From: DASPXK01 sp035637315
GTDB taxonomy: Bacteria; Chloroflexota; UBA6077; JACCZL01
Assembly (NCBI GenBank): GCA_035637315.1
Contig: DASPXK010000089.1
Coordinates: 1 to 23,690 of the forward strand
Reading direction: 5' to 3'
DNA length: 23,690 nucleotides
How positions within the stretch are numbered: the stretch's first letter is position 1; every line of letters starts with the position of its first letter. Below are positions 6,529-14,617 of the stretch, one piece after another. The notes under the pieces were generated by a model. It saw only the letters and a program-made list of their open reading frames with translations. It had not been told where the DNA came from and did not search any database. The position numbers were made by a program, and so were the translations under genes.

Positions 6529-7512
6529 CTAATACCCCCGCTTGACGTCCACCTGATGCAGCAGCGGCTCGCCGCCCAGGTAGCGGCGCAGGTTCTCGGT
6601 GTAGATCGCGGCCACGTCGCGCTGGGCGTTCGGGTGCTCCCCGGCGATATGGGGCGTGATCAGTGCATTCGGCAGGCTCCAGAGCGGCGAGTCGGCCTGC
6701 AACGGCTCCTCCTCGAAGACGTCCAGGCCGGCGCCCGCGATCCAGCCCTCCCGCAGGGCTCGAACGACCGCCCGCTCATCGGTCGTCACCGCGCGGCCAA
6801 CGTTGTAGAGGTAGGCCGTCGGCTTCATCTTCCGCAGCTCGGCTTGGCCGATGAACCCGACCGTCTGCGGGGTGTTCGGCAGGGTGACGACGACGTGATC
6901 GGCCTGCAGCAGTAGGTCAGTCAAGCCCGAGCAGCTGTACTGCTCATCCAGCCAGTCCGGCTTCGGAACGTGGCTGCGGCGCAAGCCGAGGACCCGCATG
7001 CCGAACGCTCGGGCGCGCACGGCGACGGCCTGCCCGACGTGGCCCACCCCGATCAGACCGACCGCCTGGCCCTGCAGCGTGCGCGAGATCGGCGCCAGCT
7101 CATCCAGCGCCCAGCGTCGCTCGCTCTGCGCTTCGACCAGCTCGCGGAAGTGGCGGACGAATCCGAGCATGACCATCAGCAGGTGCTCGGCCAGCACGTG
7201 CCCGTCGGTCGGACGGTTGGTCATCACGAAGTCCAGGGCCAGCAGCTCCGGGCTCAAGTAGCGGTCGATCCCATGCCCTGTCGTCTGCAGCCAGCGGACC
7301 CGCCCGGCGCCACGCAGGGCGTGCCGAAACGGGGTTCCGGTGCAGATCAGGTCCGCCTCCCGCATCCACCGAGCCGCCTGCTCGCGGTCGGTCACGAACA
7401 GCAGCCGACCGCCCGGCGCCCGCTCCCTGAAGACGCGCTCCGCGGCGGCCTGCTGCTCCGAGGTGAACCGCACCGTGACCAGAGCTGTTGGGTTAGGGAT
7501 TCGATCGTCCAC
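6529..7512 (-). CDS. D-isomer specific 2-hydroxyacid dehydrogenase
   Basis: 327 residues. It is a cytosolic NAD(P)-dependent oxidoreductase acting on a D-2-hydroxyacid/2-oxoacid pair. The Rossmann motif is intact (G155-V-G157-H-V-G160), and the catalytic residues are R240 (NVGRA), E269 (FEEEP) and H288 (ITPHIAG). It is only distantly similar to the dehydrogenase at 1564, with a different N-terminal substrate domain, so the two are not a recent duplication. The start is GTG at 7512 with GAGAGG a few bases upstream; it overlaps the end of hyuB by 20 nt. This implies coupling and a role downstream of the hydantoinase/oxoprolinase step, for example reducing or oxidising the acid released. The substrate is unknown. 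Confidence 0.9.
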   Translation of the reverse strand: MDDRIPNPTALVTVRFTSEQQAAAERVFRERAPGGRLLFVTDREQAARWMREADLICTGTPFRHALRGAGRVRWLQTTGHGIDRYLSPELLALDFVMTNRPTDGHVLAEHLLMVMLGFVRHFRELVEAQSERRWALDELAPISRTLQGQAVGLIGVGHVGQAVAVRARAFGMRVLGLRRSHVPKPDWLDEQYSCSGLTDLLLQADHVVVTLPNTPQTVGFIGQAELRKMKPTAYLYNVGRAVTTDERAVVRALREGWIAGAGLDVFEEEPLQADSPLWSLPNALITPHIAGEHPNAQRDVAAIYTENLRRYLGGEPLLHQVDVKRGY

Positions 7513-9238
7513 TGTGCCTCTCGGTCCGGAGAAACTTTCGCAGTTCCTCGGTCGCCACCAGCTCAGGCTGTCCGGTTCTCGGATCCAGCACCACGCCGTA
7601 CTCCGACCGCGCCTGCTCGGGTGAGACTTTCTCGTCGGCCACGTCGGCCGCGACGCGGCCAGGATCTCGCTCGAGCGGGTCGCCGTGGCCGCCGGCCCCG
7701 GCCAGAAAATGTCGCAGCACGTCGTCCCGCTTCAGGGTCAGATACCCCTTGGATGGCAGCGGCGTGGCCGCGCCATCGCGGATGAGCAGATTTGACGACG
7801 GCGCGCCGGGCCTGCCGCCCTCCAAACCCCACGGCCGATAGCGGTGGCGATCGGTCCGCAGCTGCAGCGCGCCCTCCCGCTCCAGGAAGCGGTACTCGCG
7901 CACCATCGCCAGTCCGCCGCGGTACTTGCCCGCCCCGCCGCTGTCGGGCACGAAAGCGTACTGCTCGATTCGCAGGGGATATTCCGCCTCGAGCTGCTCG
8001 ATCGGGTTGTTGGAGAAGTTGGCCACCGCGCTCGAGCAGGCGTCGATGCCATCCTTGTTGGGCCGCCCTCCCCACGAGCCGTGCAGGAACTCCAGGAAGA
8101 CGAACGCCCGCCGCTGGTCGTCGTAGCCGCCGATCGTGATCCCGGTATCGCCGCCCGACTCGCATGCCGGGACACGCTGCGGGGCGGCCTGCGCCAGCGC
8201 GCCGAAGATCGCATTCGCCAGCCGAAATCCGGTCAGGCCGCGCGCCGCGACCGGCGCTGGCAGGTGAGGATTGATGACCGTGCCCTCGGGCACCACGACC
8301 TTGATCGGGCGAAAATAGCCGCCGTTGTTTGGGATGCCGGGGTCCATCAAGCCGCGCACGCACGCGTACACCGCCGAGCGGGCGAACGAGCCGGTCGCAT
8401 TGATCGCGCCCCGCACCTGGGCGGCGGTGCCGGCGAAATCGACTTCCAGCGAGTCCCCGCGGACACTGACCGTGACGCGGATCGGGATCGGGTCGGGGTC
8501 CAGGCCATCGTCGTCGATGTAGTCCACGAAGTGGTAGGCACCATCAGGCCAGGCAGCGATCTCGGCCCGCGCCAGGCGCTCGGTGTAGGCCATCAGCTCG
8601 TCGAGCGCGGCGAACAGCTCGCGCCCGCCCCAGCGTGCCGCCAGTTGCTCCAGTCCGCGCTCGCCGATGTGAATCGCCGCGAGCTGGGCCCTCAGGTCCC
8701 CTAGCAGGTTGTCGGGGACTCGGACGTTGCGGCTGATGATGTCGAAGACCGCTTCGTTCGGTCTCCCGGCTGCGTAGAGCTTCAGCGGCGGCAGACGCAG
8801 CCCTTCCTGGTAGATCTCGGTCGAGTCGGAGGCGTTGCCGCCGGCCACCCGACCACCGACGTCCGTGTGGTGAGCGATCGTCGCGCAGTAGGCGACGTGC
8901 TCGCCGTCGAGAAACAGCGGCTTGATCAGGAAGATATCGGGCAGGTGGGTGCCGCCCTCGTACGGATCATTCAAGATCACACAGTCGCCTGGCTCGAATC
9001 GCCCCCCGAACTTGGCGAGCACGGCCTCCATCGCGTCCGGGATCGATCCAAGCTGCATCGGCAGCGTGAACCCCTGGGCCAGCAGTTCGCCGTCGAGCGA
9101 GCAGAAGGCGCTCGAGAGATCGTTCGAGCTCTTCAGGTTGGACGAGTAGGCCGTGCGCATAATCGTCAGCGCCATCTCGTCCACGACCGACTCGACCGAG
9201 TTCTTGACCAGCTCCAGCGTGATGGGGTCGATCGCCAT
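7493..9238 (-). CDS. hyuB: hydantoinase B / 5-oxoprolinase-type beta subunit
   Basis: 581 residues, the usual length for HyuB. With HyuA it forms an ATP-dependent amide-ring hydrolase or carboxylase (N-methylhydantoinase, 5-oxoprolinase and acetone/acetophenone carboxylase relatives); the exact substrate is not predictable. The family signature runs through the N-terminal half: LNDPYEGGTHLPD, IAHHTDVGG, EIYQEGLRLPP and NVRVPD. The C-terminal half carries the SGGDTG and GGAGKYRGG segments. The start is set at 9238 (MAIDPITLELVKN) because the family begins there and a GAGGAG ribosome site (9247-9252) precedes it; 14 further codons upstream lie between the site and the repeat. It follows hyuA by 161 bp and overlaps the dehydrogenase downstream. 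Confidence 0.93.
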   Translation of the reverse strand: MAIDPITLELVKNSVESVVDEMALTIMRTAYSSNLKSSNDLSSAFCSLDGELLAQGFTLPMQLGSIPDAMEAVLAKFGGRFEPGDCVILNDPYEGGTHLPDIFLIKPLFLDGEHVAYCATIAHHTDVGGRVAGGNASDSTEIYQEGLRLPPLKLYAAGRPNEAVFDIISRNVRVPDNLLGDLRAQLAAIHIGERGLEQLAARWGGRELFAALDELMAYTERLARAEIAAWPDGAYHFVDYIDDDGLDPDPIPIRVTVSVRGDSLEVDFAGTAAQVRGAINATGSFARSAVYACVRGLMDPGIPNNGGYFRPIKVVVPEGTVINPHLPAPVAARGLTGFRLANAIFGALAQAAPQRVPACESGGDTGITIGGYDDQRRAFVFLEFLHGSWGGRPNKDGIDACSSAVANFSNNPIEQLEAEYPLRIEQYAFVPDSGGAGKYRGGLAMVREYRFLEREGALQLRTDRHRYRPWGLEGGRPGAPSSNLLIRDGAATPLPSKGYLTLKRDDVLRHFLAGAGGHGDPLERDPGRVAADVADEKVSPEQARSEYGVVLDPRTGQPELVATEELRKFLRTERHSGRSNP

Positions 9239-9273
9239 GCGGCTTACTCCTCGCCACTCACGGTGAGGAACCG

Positions 9274-9411
9274 CTGTCATTCTGAGCGTCAGCGAAGAAA
9301 CGCATGCTCCTCACCCCTCAGCTCTGTACGAGGAGACTGGCGAATGTGCTGGCAGAATACGAGTTGCCATGTTTTGGGGCATGAGATCCTTCGCTTCGCT
9401 CAGGATGACAG
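9274..9411. repeat. inverted-repeat element with the GTCATTCTGAGCG word
   Basis: The left arm (9274-9288, CTGTCATTCTGAGCG) and right arm (9397-9411) are reverse complements with one mismatch, and similarity continues inward (CGAAG / CTTCG, CGCATG / GGCATG). The element fills the hyuA-hyuB gap. Its right end contains the last codons and the stop of hyuA. The word resembles dispersed repeats seen in many Chloroflexota genomes, which is from memory and not checked. Confidence 0.75.
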
Positions 9412-11496
9412 AATGGATTCCAGCACAACATCGTTCCACTGGTCGAGTCGGGCGGTCCAGCCAGGTGGGATGACGGTCGTGGCGTCGTACTCTTCCACGA
9501 TCAGCGGTCCCGGCCTACCCCTCCGGCTGAGGTCGGCGCGTCCGATCACCTCAGTTTCTAACGACCCATATTCACGCCCGAAGTATGCCGCCCTCGCGCC
9601 GGCGGGTTTGAAACCCACGCTGGGTTGGAGCCCCGACCCGGCCTCGGCCAGCCCGTCCGGCGGGTCGCCAAGGACGCGTGCCACGAGGCGCAGGTTCACC
9701 AGCTCGATTCGAGCGGCCGCGTCGTGGTGGCCGTAGGTCCGCTCGTGCTCGGCCTCGAAGCGGGCGGCTGCCCTGGCCAGCGCGGCGGAGCCGGTCCGGC
9801 CATCGAGCGGGATGCGCAGCTCCGAGCTCTGGCCGCGGTAGCGCAAGTCAAGCAGTCGCTCGAGCACCACCCCGTCCGCGGCATGGCCCTCGTCGGCGAG
9901 CGTGGCCAGCGCGGTGCGCTCCAGAGCCGCCAGGCCGCCGAAGATCTCTTCGGGCGATGCTTCGGCCAGGCGGCGGCGGTGGGCCTGCACGAGCTCATGG
10001 CGGGCCTCCGCGCAGAGCAGCCCGAGGGCACTGAAAAGCCCGGGCCACGGCGGCACGATCACCAGCCGAATACCGAGCTGGCGTGCCACCTCGATCGCAT
10101 GAACCGGCCCATTGCCGCCAAAGGCGACGAGCGCACAGCGGCGAGGGTCCCTGCCTCGTTCGGTCGACACGGCCCGCGCGACGCGCACCATGTTGGAGAC
10201 GGCTATCTGGTGAACGCCGTACGCTGTTTCGATCAGGTCCAGCCCCAGCGGGCGCGCCGCGCCGTCCTGAAGGGCCTTCGCCGCTGCCTCGGCGTCGATC
10301 GCTAGCGCACCGCCTAGCAGGTGCGACTGGTTCAGGTAGCCAAGTACCAGGTTGGCGTCGGTGAGCGTTGGGCGGTCGTTGCCAAGACCGTAGCAGGCCG
10401 GGCCGGGCTGGGCCCCGGCGCTCTCGGGCCCGACTCGCAACCCACCCCCGCTGTCGACCCGCACCAGGCTTCCCCCTCCGGCCCCCACTTCGGCGATGTC
10501 GAGGGCCGCGACTCGCAGCAGATGCCCGCCGCCCTTGAACAGCCGACTGCCGGCCGTGATGCCCGCTCCCACCTCGTACTCGGCCATCTGGAACGCCCGC
10601 CCCCCCTCCAGGATCGAGGCCTTGGCCGTCGTGCCGCCCATATCGACGGTGATGACGTTCGACAAGCCAGCTCGCTGGGCCAGCTGGAGTGCGGCCACCA
10701 CCCCGGCGGCCGGCCCCGACTCGATCACTTGGATCGGCCTGCGGCGAGCGCTTTCGGCCCGCATCACCCCGCCGTTTGACTGCATCATCAGGAGTGGAGC
10801 CTCGACGCCGGCACCACGCAGCTCAGCCTGGAGATGCCCGAGGTAGCGGTCGATCACGGGTCCGACATAGGCGTTGATGACTGTCGTAGAGGTCCGCTCG
10901 TACTCGCCGCTCTCCGGCAGCACCTCATGCGACAGCGACAGGTGAATTCCCGGAGCGCGCTCACGGACCAGCTGGCCGATCCGCCGCTCGTGGGAACCGT
11001 TCGCATAGGCGTGAATCAGAGACACTGCGATCGACTCGACGCCTTCCGCCAGCAGCGCCGCGACGACCTCGGCGGCCTCACCCTCGTCGAGCGGGATGAC
11101 CACGTTGCCGTGGACGTCGAGGCGCTCCTCGACTTCGCGCCGCAGGCGGCGCGGCACCAGCGGGGCCGGCTTCTCCCAGCCGAGGTCGTACAGCCGGCCG
11201 ACCCTCAAGCGGCGGATCTCCAGCACGTCTCGAAAGCCGCGCGTGGTGATCAGGGCGGTCCGAGCCCCGCGATACTCCAGGATCGCGTTCGTCGCGACGG
11301 TCGTCCCGTGGACCACGGCTTCGGCGTCAGCGGCTTTCAGGCCGGCTTCGTCGAGCAGCCCGGCCAGTCCGCTGACCAGCTTGGGAATGAGCTCGTCCGG
11401 CGCAGACGACACCTTCAGCGTCCTCACGCCGCTCGACGTGACGACGACCAGGTCGCTGAAGGTTCCCCCGATGTCGATCCCGACGCGATACCGCAT
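9400..11496 (-). CDS. hyuA: hydantoinase A / 5-oxoprolinase-type alpha subunit
   Basis: 698 residues, full length. It is the ATP-binding subunit (ASKHA fold) partner of HyuB, likely to phosphorylate a lactam or carbonyl substrate so that it can be hydrolysed or carboxylated. Phosphate-binding signature DIGGTFSDLVV is at residues 8-18, VHGTTVATNAI follows at about 63-73, SGPAAGV and DMGGTTAK lie mid-protein, and GNGPVHA lies further on. The ATG at 11496 matches the family start, but there is no Shine-Dalgarno site: an AATGAAG-type heptad tract lies directly upstream. The last residues (ESILSS) and the stop come from the repeat at 9274-9411. It is 57 bp downstream of the phosphotransferase-like gene on the same strand and may share its transcript. 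Confidence 0.93.
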   Translation of the reverse strand: MRYRVGIDIGGTFSDLVVVTSSGVRTLKVSSAPDELIPKLVSGLAGLLDEAGLKAADAEAVVHGTTVATNAILEYRGARTALITTRGFRDVLEIRRLRVGRLYDLGWEKPAPLVPRRLRREVEERLDVHGNVVIPLDEGEAAEVVAALLAEGVESIAVSLIHAYANGSHERRIGQLVRERAPGIHLSLSHEVLPESGEYERTSTTVINAYVGPVIDRYLGHLQAELRGAGVEAPLLMMQSNGGVMRAESARRRPIQVIESGPAAGVVAALQLAQRAGLSNVITVDMGGTTAKASILEGGRAFQMAEYEVGAGITAGSRLFKGGGHLLRVAALDIAEVGAGGGSLVRVDSGGGLRVGPESAGAQPGPACYGLGNDRPTLTDANLVLGYLNQSHLLGGALAIDAEAAAKALQDGAARPLGLDLIETAYGVHQIAVSNMVRVARAVSTERGRDPRRCALVAFGGNGPVHAIEVARQLGIRLVIVPPWPGLFSALGLLCAEARHELVQAHRRRLAEASPEEIFGGLAALERTALATLADEGHAADGVVLERLLDLRYRGQSSELRIPLDGRTGSAALARAAARFEAEHERTYGHHDAAARIELVNLRLVARVLGDPPDGLAEAGSGLQPSVGFKPAGARAAYFGREYGSLETEVIGRADLSRRGRPGPLIVEEYDATTVIPPGWTARLDQWNDVVLESILSS

Positions 11497-11497
11497 C

Positions 11498-11588
11498 GCT
11501 AATGAAGAATGAAGTACGAAAAATGAAAAATGGGGAACGGAGACGCGCTCATTCTAGCCATTCTTGAGTCTTCGCTCTTCATTCTCCA
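11498..11588. repeat. heptad repeat tract C (AATGAAG-type)
   Basis: On one side the units read AATGAAG AATGAAG TACGAAA AATGAAA AATGGGG (+ strand). On the other side the minus strand reads AATGGAG AATGAAG AGCGAAG ACTCAAG AATGGCT. The two halves are in opposite orientation about a short centre (11533-11550). The tract begins 2 bases from the hyuA start codon and contains the stop codon and about the last ten codons of the upstream gene. Confidence 0.8.
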
Positions 11589-14280
11589 TTCGCACGACGC
11601 CCGCCGCTCCGTCGACCGTAATCTGATCGCCGGTCGTGATGCGCTCGACGGCGCCCTCGACGCCGACCACGGCCGGGATGCCATACTCGCGAGCCACGAC
11701 CGCGCCATGCGACATCGGGCCGCCCATCTCCATCACCAGGCCGCCGGCCGTGAGGAAGAGTGGGGTCCAGCCAGGATCGGTGGACGGCGCGACCAGAATC
11801 TCGCCTGGCTCGAGGCGAGCGCCCGTCGGATCGAGGATCACCCGCGCCTTCGCGGCCACGACGCCCGGCGAGGCCGGTGCTCCGCGGAGCGTCGCTCCGG
11901 ACGAGTCGGCAATCGACGACGACTCGGCGGTTGGCTCAGTGCCGTCGGAAAGCAGGATCCTTGGCACCCGCCTGCGCTGAAGCTCCCGCTCGTAGCTGGC
12001 GCGGCGCTCGGCGACGAGGGCACGGAGCTCGGCACCCTGGCATGCGCTCCGAAGCTCTGGGATGGTGAGGAAGTACACGTCGTCCGCCGCATCGAGACGG
12101 CCGCCACGCGCCAGCTCCACGCCGATCGATCCGAGCAGGGCGCGGGCCCGAGCGAGGAGCTGGACGAAGTAAAACTTGGGCCGCTCGCGAACCCCCAGCA
12201 GCTCGCGGCACCGACCGAGCAGGAACCGGACGAGCACGCCACGGAGCCAGCCTCGGCCTGCGGCGCGACGTGCCAGCTCGGCCACCGTCGCGCTGGCTTG
12301 CGCGCGGGCAGCCCGGAACTGGAGGTCCGGCGCGCGGGCCGGGTCGTCGAGCTGTAGGTAGTTGGCCAGGACGCCAAAGATGTGGATCGGGTCCTCTGAC
12401 CAGCGCGGTAGGCCGACGTCGATCTCGGCGACGGCGCGATGGCCGTAGACGCGCAGGAACTCGTCCAGGCCGTCCTGGAGCGGACCAGGCAGCTTCCCCG
12501 CCACGTAATGGCGCGCTAGCTCCCGTGGTGCGGAGCCGCGGACGGCCCGCTCGGCAGCCGCGTCCGCGTGAACCCGCCTCGCGAGTGCCCAGAGGGCAAG
12601 GTCCATCTCGGTGGTCGGGTTGTGTGGCAGGCCGCGTCGAACCAGCTCGAGTTCCTGGGGCGTGGCGAGCTTGCCCAGCAGACGCCCGGCCAGTCCGTAG
12701 GTCAGGAATCCCGCGGCCATGACCGGCATGTAGCGCGGGAACACGCGCGGCATGCCCACGAGGAACATGTGCTCGATGGCGGCGAGTCGCTCTTCAGAGC
12801 TGGCGTCCGGTGGAAGCTCGCCGAGGCGGAGCGAGTTGACGGCCGTGCGCCCCGCGGACGCCCGTGCCGAAGCCGGGCTCAAGATCGCGCGTGCGATCCG
12901 CAGCGGCAGACGTGTGCGCACGATCGCGGGCGCGACGGTGTAGGCGAGGCGCCAGCGACGGGTCGGTAAGGGCGCCAACCGCGGATCGGCGGCTAGCTCG
13001 CCCACGATTGGGCCGCTGCGAGCTTCCCCCTGGGCGGCCGCGCTCGCGAGCAGCCGTCGGCCAGCTGGGCTGCGGACGAGCGGCGTGATGTCGAGGAAGA
13101 GACGGAGGCCGGCTTCGACGAGCAAGCTGGGGCCGGCCAGCGGGTCGCGGGCCGGCCCGACGAAGAGCCCGGCAATGGCCGAGCCGACCAGTCGGAAGAC
13201 CTGCATGCCCATCGGCGTGAACGGCCGGAAAACGCCCTGAAAGACATTGAGTGAGAAGTAGACGCGCAGGTCATCGTCCGTGGTCGGCGCGCTCGAGGGC
13301 AGCGGGAACAGCGTCGTGATCGGACGGGCCTGGGTAAGCCAGATCTTTCCCTCGGCGTCGACGGCGAACTCGATGTCCTGGGGCGCGGCGTAGTGCTCCT
13401 CCACTCGGACGCCGAGCGCGGCGAGCGATCGGATCTGGTCGTCGGCCAGGCAGGCCATGTCGTTCCCGGTCGCGAGCTCTAGACGCTCGGTGCCACCCCC
13501 GGCCCGTGTCCGAACCGTGACGCGCTTGTCGCCCAGGCGGCGCTCGAGGATCTCCCCCGTCACCCCGTCGACGACGAAGTGGTCGGGGTTGACGGCGCCG
13601 GACACAACGGCCTCGCCCAGCCCGGGGCTCGCGTCTATCACCACCTGGCGGCGGCGGCCAGTCAGCGGGTTAGCAGTGAACATGACGCCCGCGACGCTGG
13701 CATCGACCATTGCCTGGATCACCACCGCCAGTCGCACCCCGTGGTGGTCGATCCGGTTGCTAGCCCGGTAGCTTACGGCGCGGTCGGTCCAGAGCGAGGC
13801 CCAGCAGCGCCGCACCGCGTCGAGCACGGCGTCGACGTCCACGACGTTCAAGTATGTGTCCTGCTGGCCGGCGAAGCTGGCCGTGGGTAGGTCCTCGGCC
13901 GTCGCCGACGAGCGCACCGCCACCGCCCCCGCCCGGTTGCCTGCGAGCGCGCGGTAGGCCCCGGCGACGGCATCGCCGATGGGGGCAGGCACATCGACGG
14001 CGAGCAGCTTCTCGCGAATGCGCCGCGCCAGATGGGCGAGAGGTCCCGTGTCTTCTGTGCGGATTTCGGCAAGCTCCGTTACAAGCTCGTCCAGGCCGGC
14101 GGCGTCGGCGACCAGCGAATACGCCGCCGTCGTGACGCAGAAGCCCTGCGGAACCGGCAGTCCGGCCCGCATCAGCTCGCCCAGGTTGGTCGCCTTGCCG
14201 CCGGCGATCGCCAGCGAGCGTCGATCCAGGTCGGCGAGCCACACGATATGGCGCGTGTCGGTCGACGCAGACTCAGCCAT
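11554..14280 (-). CDS. PEP-utilising ATP-grasp/phosphohistidine protein, rifampin phosphotransferase-like
   Basis: 908 residues. Architecture: N-terminal ATP-grasp domain (about 1-325; K29 in GGKATN, R123 in AVRSSATAEDLP, E304 in QDIEFAV, R319 in TQARPIT); a long helical middle domain (about 340-790); and a C-terminal swivelling phosphohistidine domain with H858 in GGPMSHGAVVAREYGIP. PEP synthase has a further C-terminal PEP-binding barrel, which is absent. The order ATP-grasp, helical domain, His domain matches rifampin phosphotransferase, which moves the beta-phosphate of ATP to rifampicin. Inference: an antibiotic-kinase-like enzyme, possibly with another substrate. The last residues (about RMENEERRLKNG) come from a heptad repeat. 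The ATG at 14280 has only a weak ribosome site, and an in-frame stop upstream excludes a longer form. Confidence 0.85.
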   Translation of the reverse strand: MAESASTDTRHIVWLADLDRRSLAIAGGKATNLGELMRAGLPVPQGFCVTTAAYSLVADAAGLDELVTELAEIRTEDTGPLAHLARRIREKLLAVDVPAPIGDAVAGAYRALAGNRAGAVAVRSSATAEDLPTASFAGQQDTYLNVVDVDAVLDAVRRCWASLWTDRAVSYRASNRIDHHGVRLAVVIQAMVDASVAGVMFTANPLTGRRRQVVIDASPGLGEAVVSGAVNPDHFVVDGVTGEILERRLGDKRVTVRTRAGGGTERLELATGNDMACLADDQIRSLAALGVRVEEHYAAPQDIEFAVDAEGKIWLTQARPITTLFPLPSSAPTTDDDLRVYFSLNVFQGVFRPFTPMGMQVFRLVGSAIAGLFVGPARDPLAGPSLLVEAGLRLFLDITPLVRSPAGRRLLASAAAQGEARSGPIVGELAADPRLAPLPTRRWRLAYTVAPAIVRTRLPLRIARAILSPASARASAGRTAVNSLRLGELPPDASSEERLAAIEHMFLVGMPRVFPRYMPVMAAGFLTYGLAGRLLGKLATPQELELVRRGLPHNPTTEMDLALWALARRVHADAAAERAVRGSAPRELARHYVAGKLPGPLQDGLDEFLRVYGHRAVAEIDVGLPRWSEDPIHIFGVLANYLQLDDPARAPDLQFRAARAQASATVAELARRAAGRGWLRGVLVRFLLGRCRELLGVRERPKFYFVQLLARARALLGSIGVELARGGRLDAADDVYFLTIPELRSACQGAELRALVAERRASYERELQRRRVPRILLSDGTEPTAESSSIADSSGATLRGAPASPGVVAAKARVILDPTGARLEPGEILVAPSTDPGWTPLFLTAGGLVMEMGGPMSHGAVVAREYGIPAVVGVEGAVERITTGDQITVDGAAGVVRMENEERRLKNG

Positions 14281-14533
14281 CTCGCCAACCGGAGTCGGTC
14301 CCGCTCACAGCCTCCTCCCGCGACTGCCGGCGTCGGCGAGCAACGAATCGCCCGTGTCACCCCAGCTTGCTGTTGGGGAGCCACTTGCTCGTGCGTCGGC
14401 GAGAGTTGTTATGGTGCAAGTATGGCCCGCGCGGGTACGAGCTCGCCGTCGAGCCAGCGAACGTCGACGACCCTGAGCCCAACTGCCAGCAAGTGCGGCT
14501 GAGACGCTGTCGGGCGAGCCGGAGCGCGGGCCC
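14281..14533. other. 253-bp upstream region, no gene recognised
   Basis: It lies between the phosphotransferase-like gene and the restored 3' end of the hydrolase gene. It holds an imperfect 19-bp palindrome (14360-14378) and a GGGAGGAGG (minus strand, 14311-14319) that is too far from the ATG at 14280 to serve it. No RNA gene, terminator or convincing promoter was seen. Short open frames here lack ribosome sites. Confidence 0.4.
14360..14378. promoter_or_regulatory. imperfect 19-bp palindrome, candidate operator
   Basis: Reads CCCCAGC-N5-TGTTGGGG-like on the plus strand; half-sites CCCCARC and GYTGGGG match in six of seven positions. It is 80 bp upstream of the phosphotransferase-like ATG. 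It could be a repressor site or a small hairpin. It does not match the rifamycin-associated element word as I remember it. Confidence 0.3.
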
Positions 14534-14617
14534 TTACTCGACGGGCAGCAACTGGGCCTCCGCCCACTCCGAGTAGACGATGAACTTGAAGGGATTCAGC
14601 TGCTGGTGCCTCTCCGC
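14534..14617 (-). other. out-of-frame C-terminal tail of the MBL-fold hydrolase
   Basis: In the frame one base away from the annotated hydrolase, residues ERHQQLNPFKFIVYSEW continue smoothly from ...RQALDRLR and end at a TAA at 14534-14536. A single missing C in the pair at 14614-14615 (plus strand) explains the shift. The annotated stop at 14596 is therefore probably false. Confidence 0.65.

Noticed and set aside
11554..14280. PEP synthase (pyruvate, water dikinase)
   Set aside because: The C-terminal PEP-binding barrel is absent; the protein ends just after the phosphohistidine domain.
14397..14530. Short minus-strand frame ending in VDVRWLDGELVPARAILAP
   Set aside because: It has no ATG or GTG start with a ribosome site, and no recognised family; likely chance.
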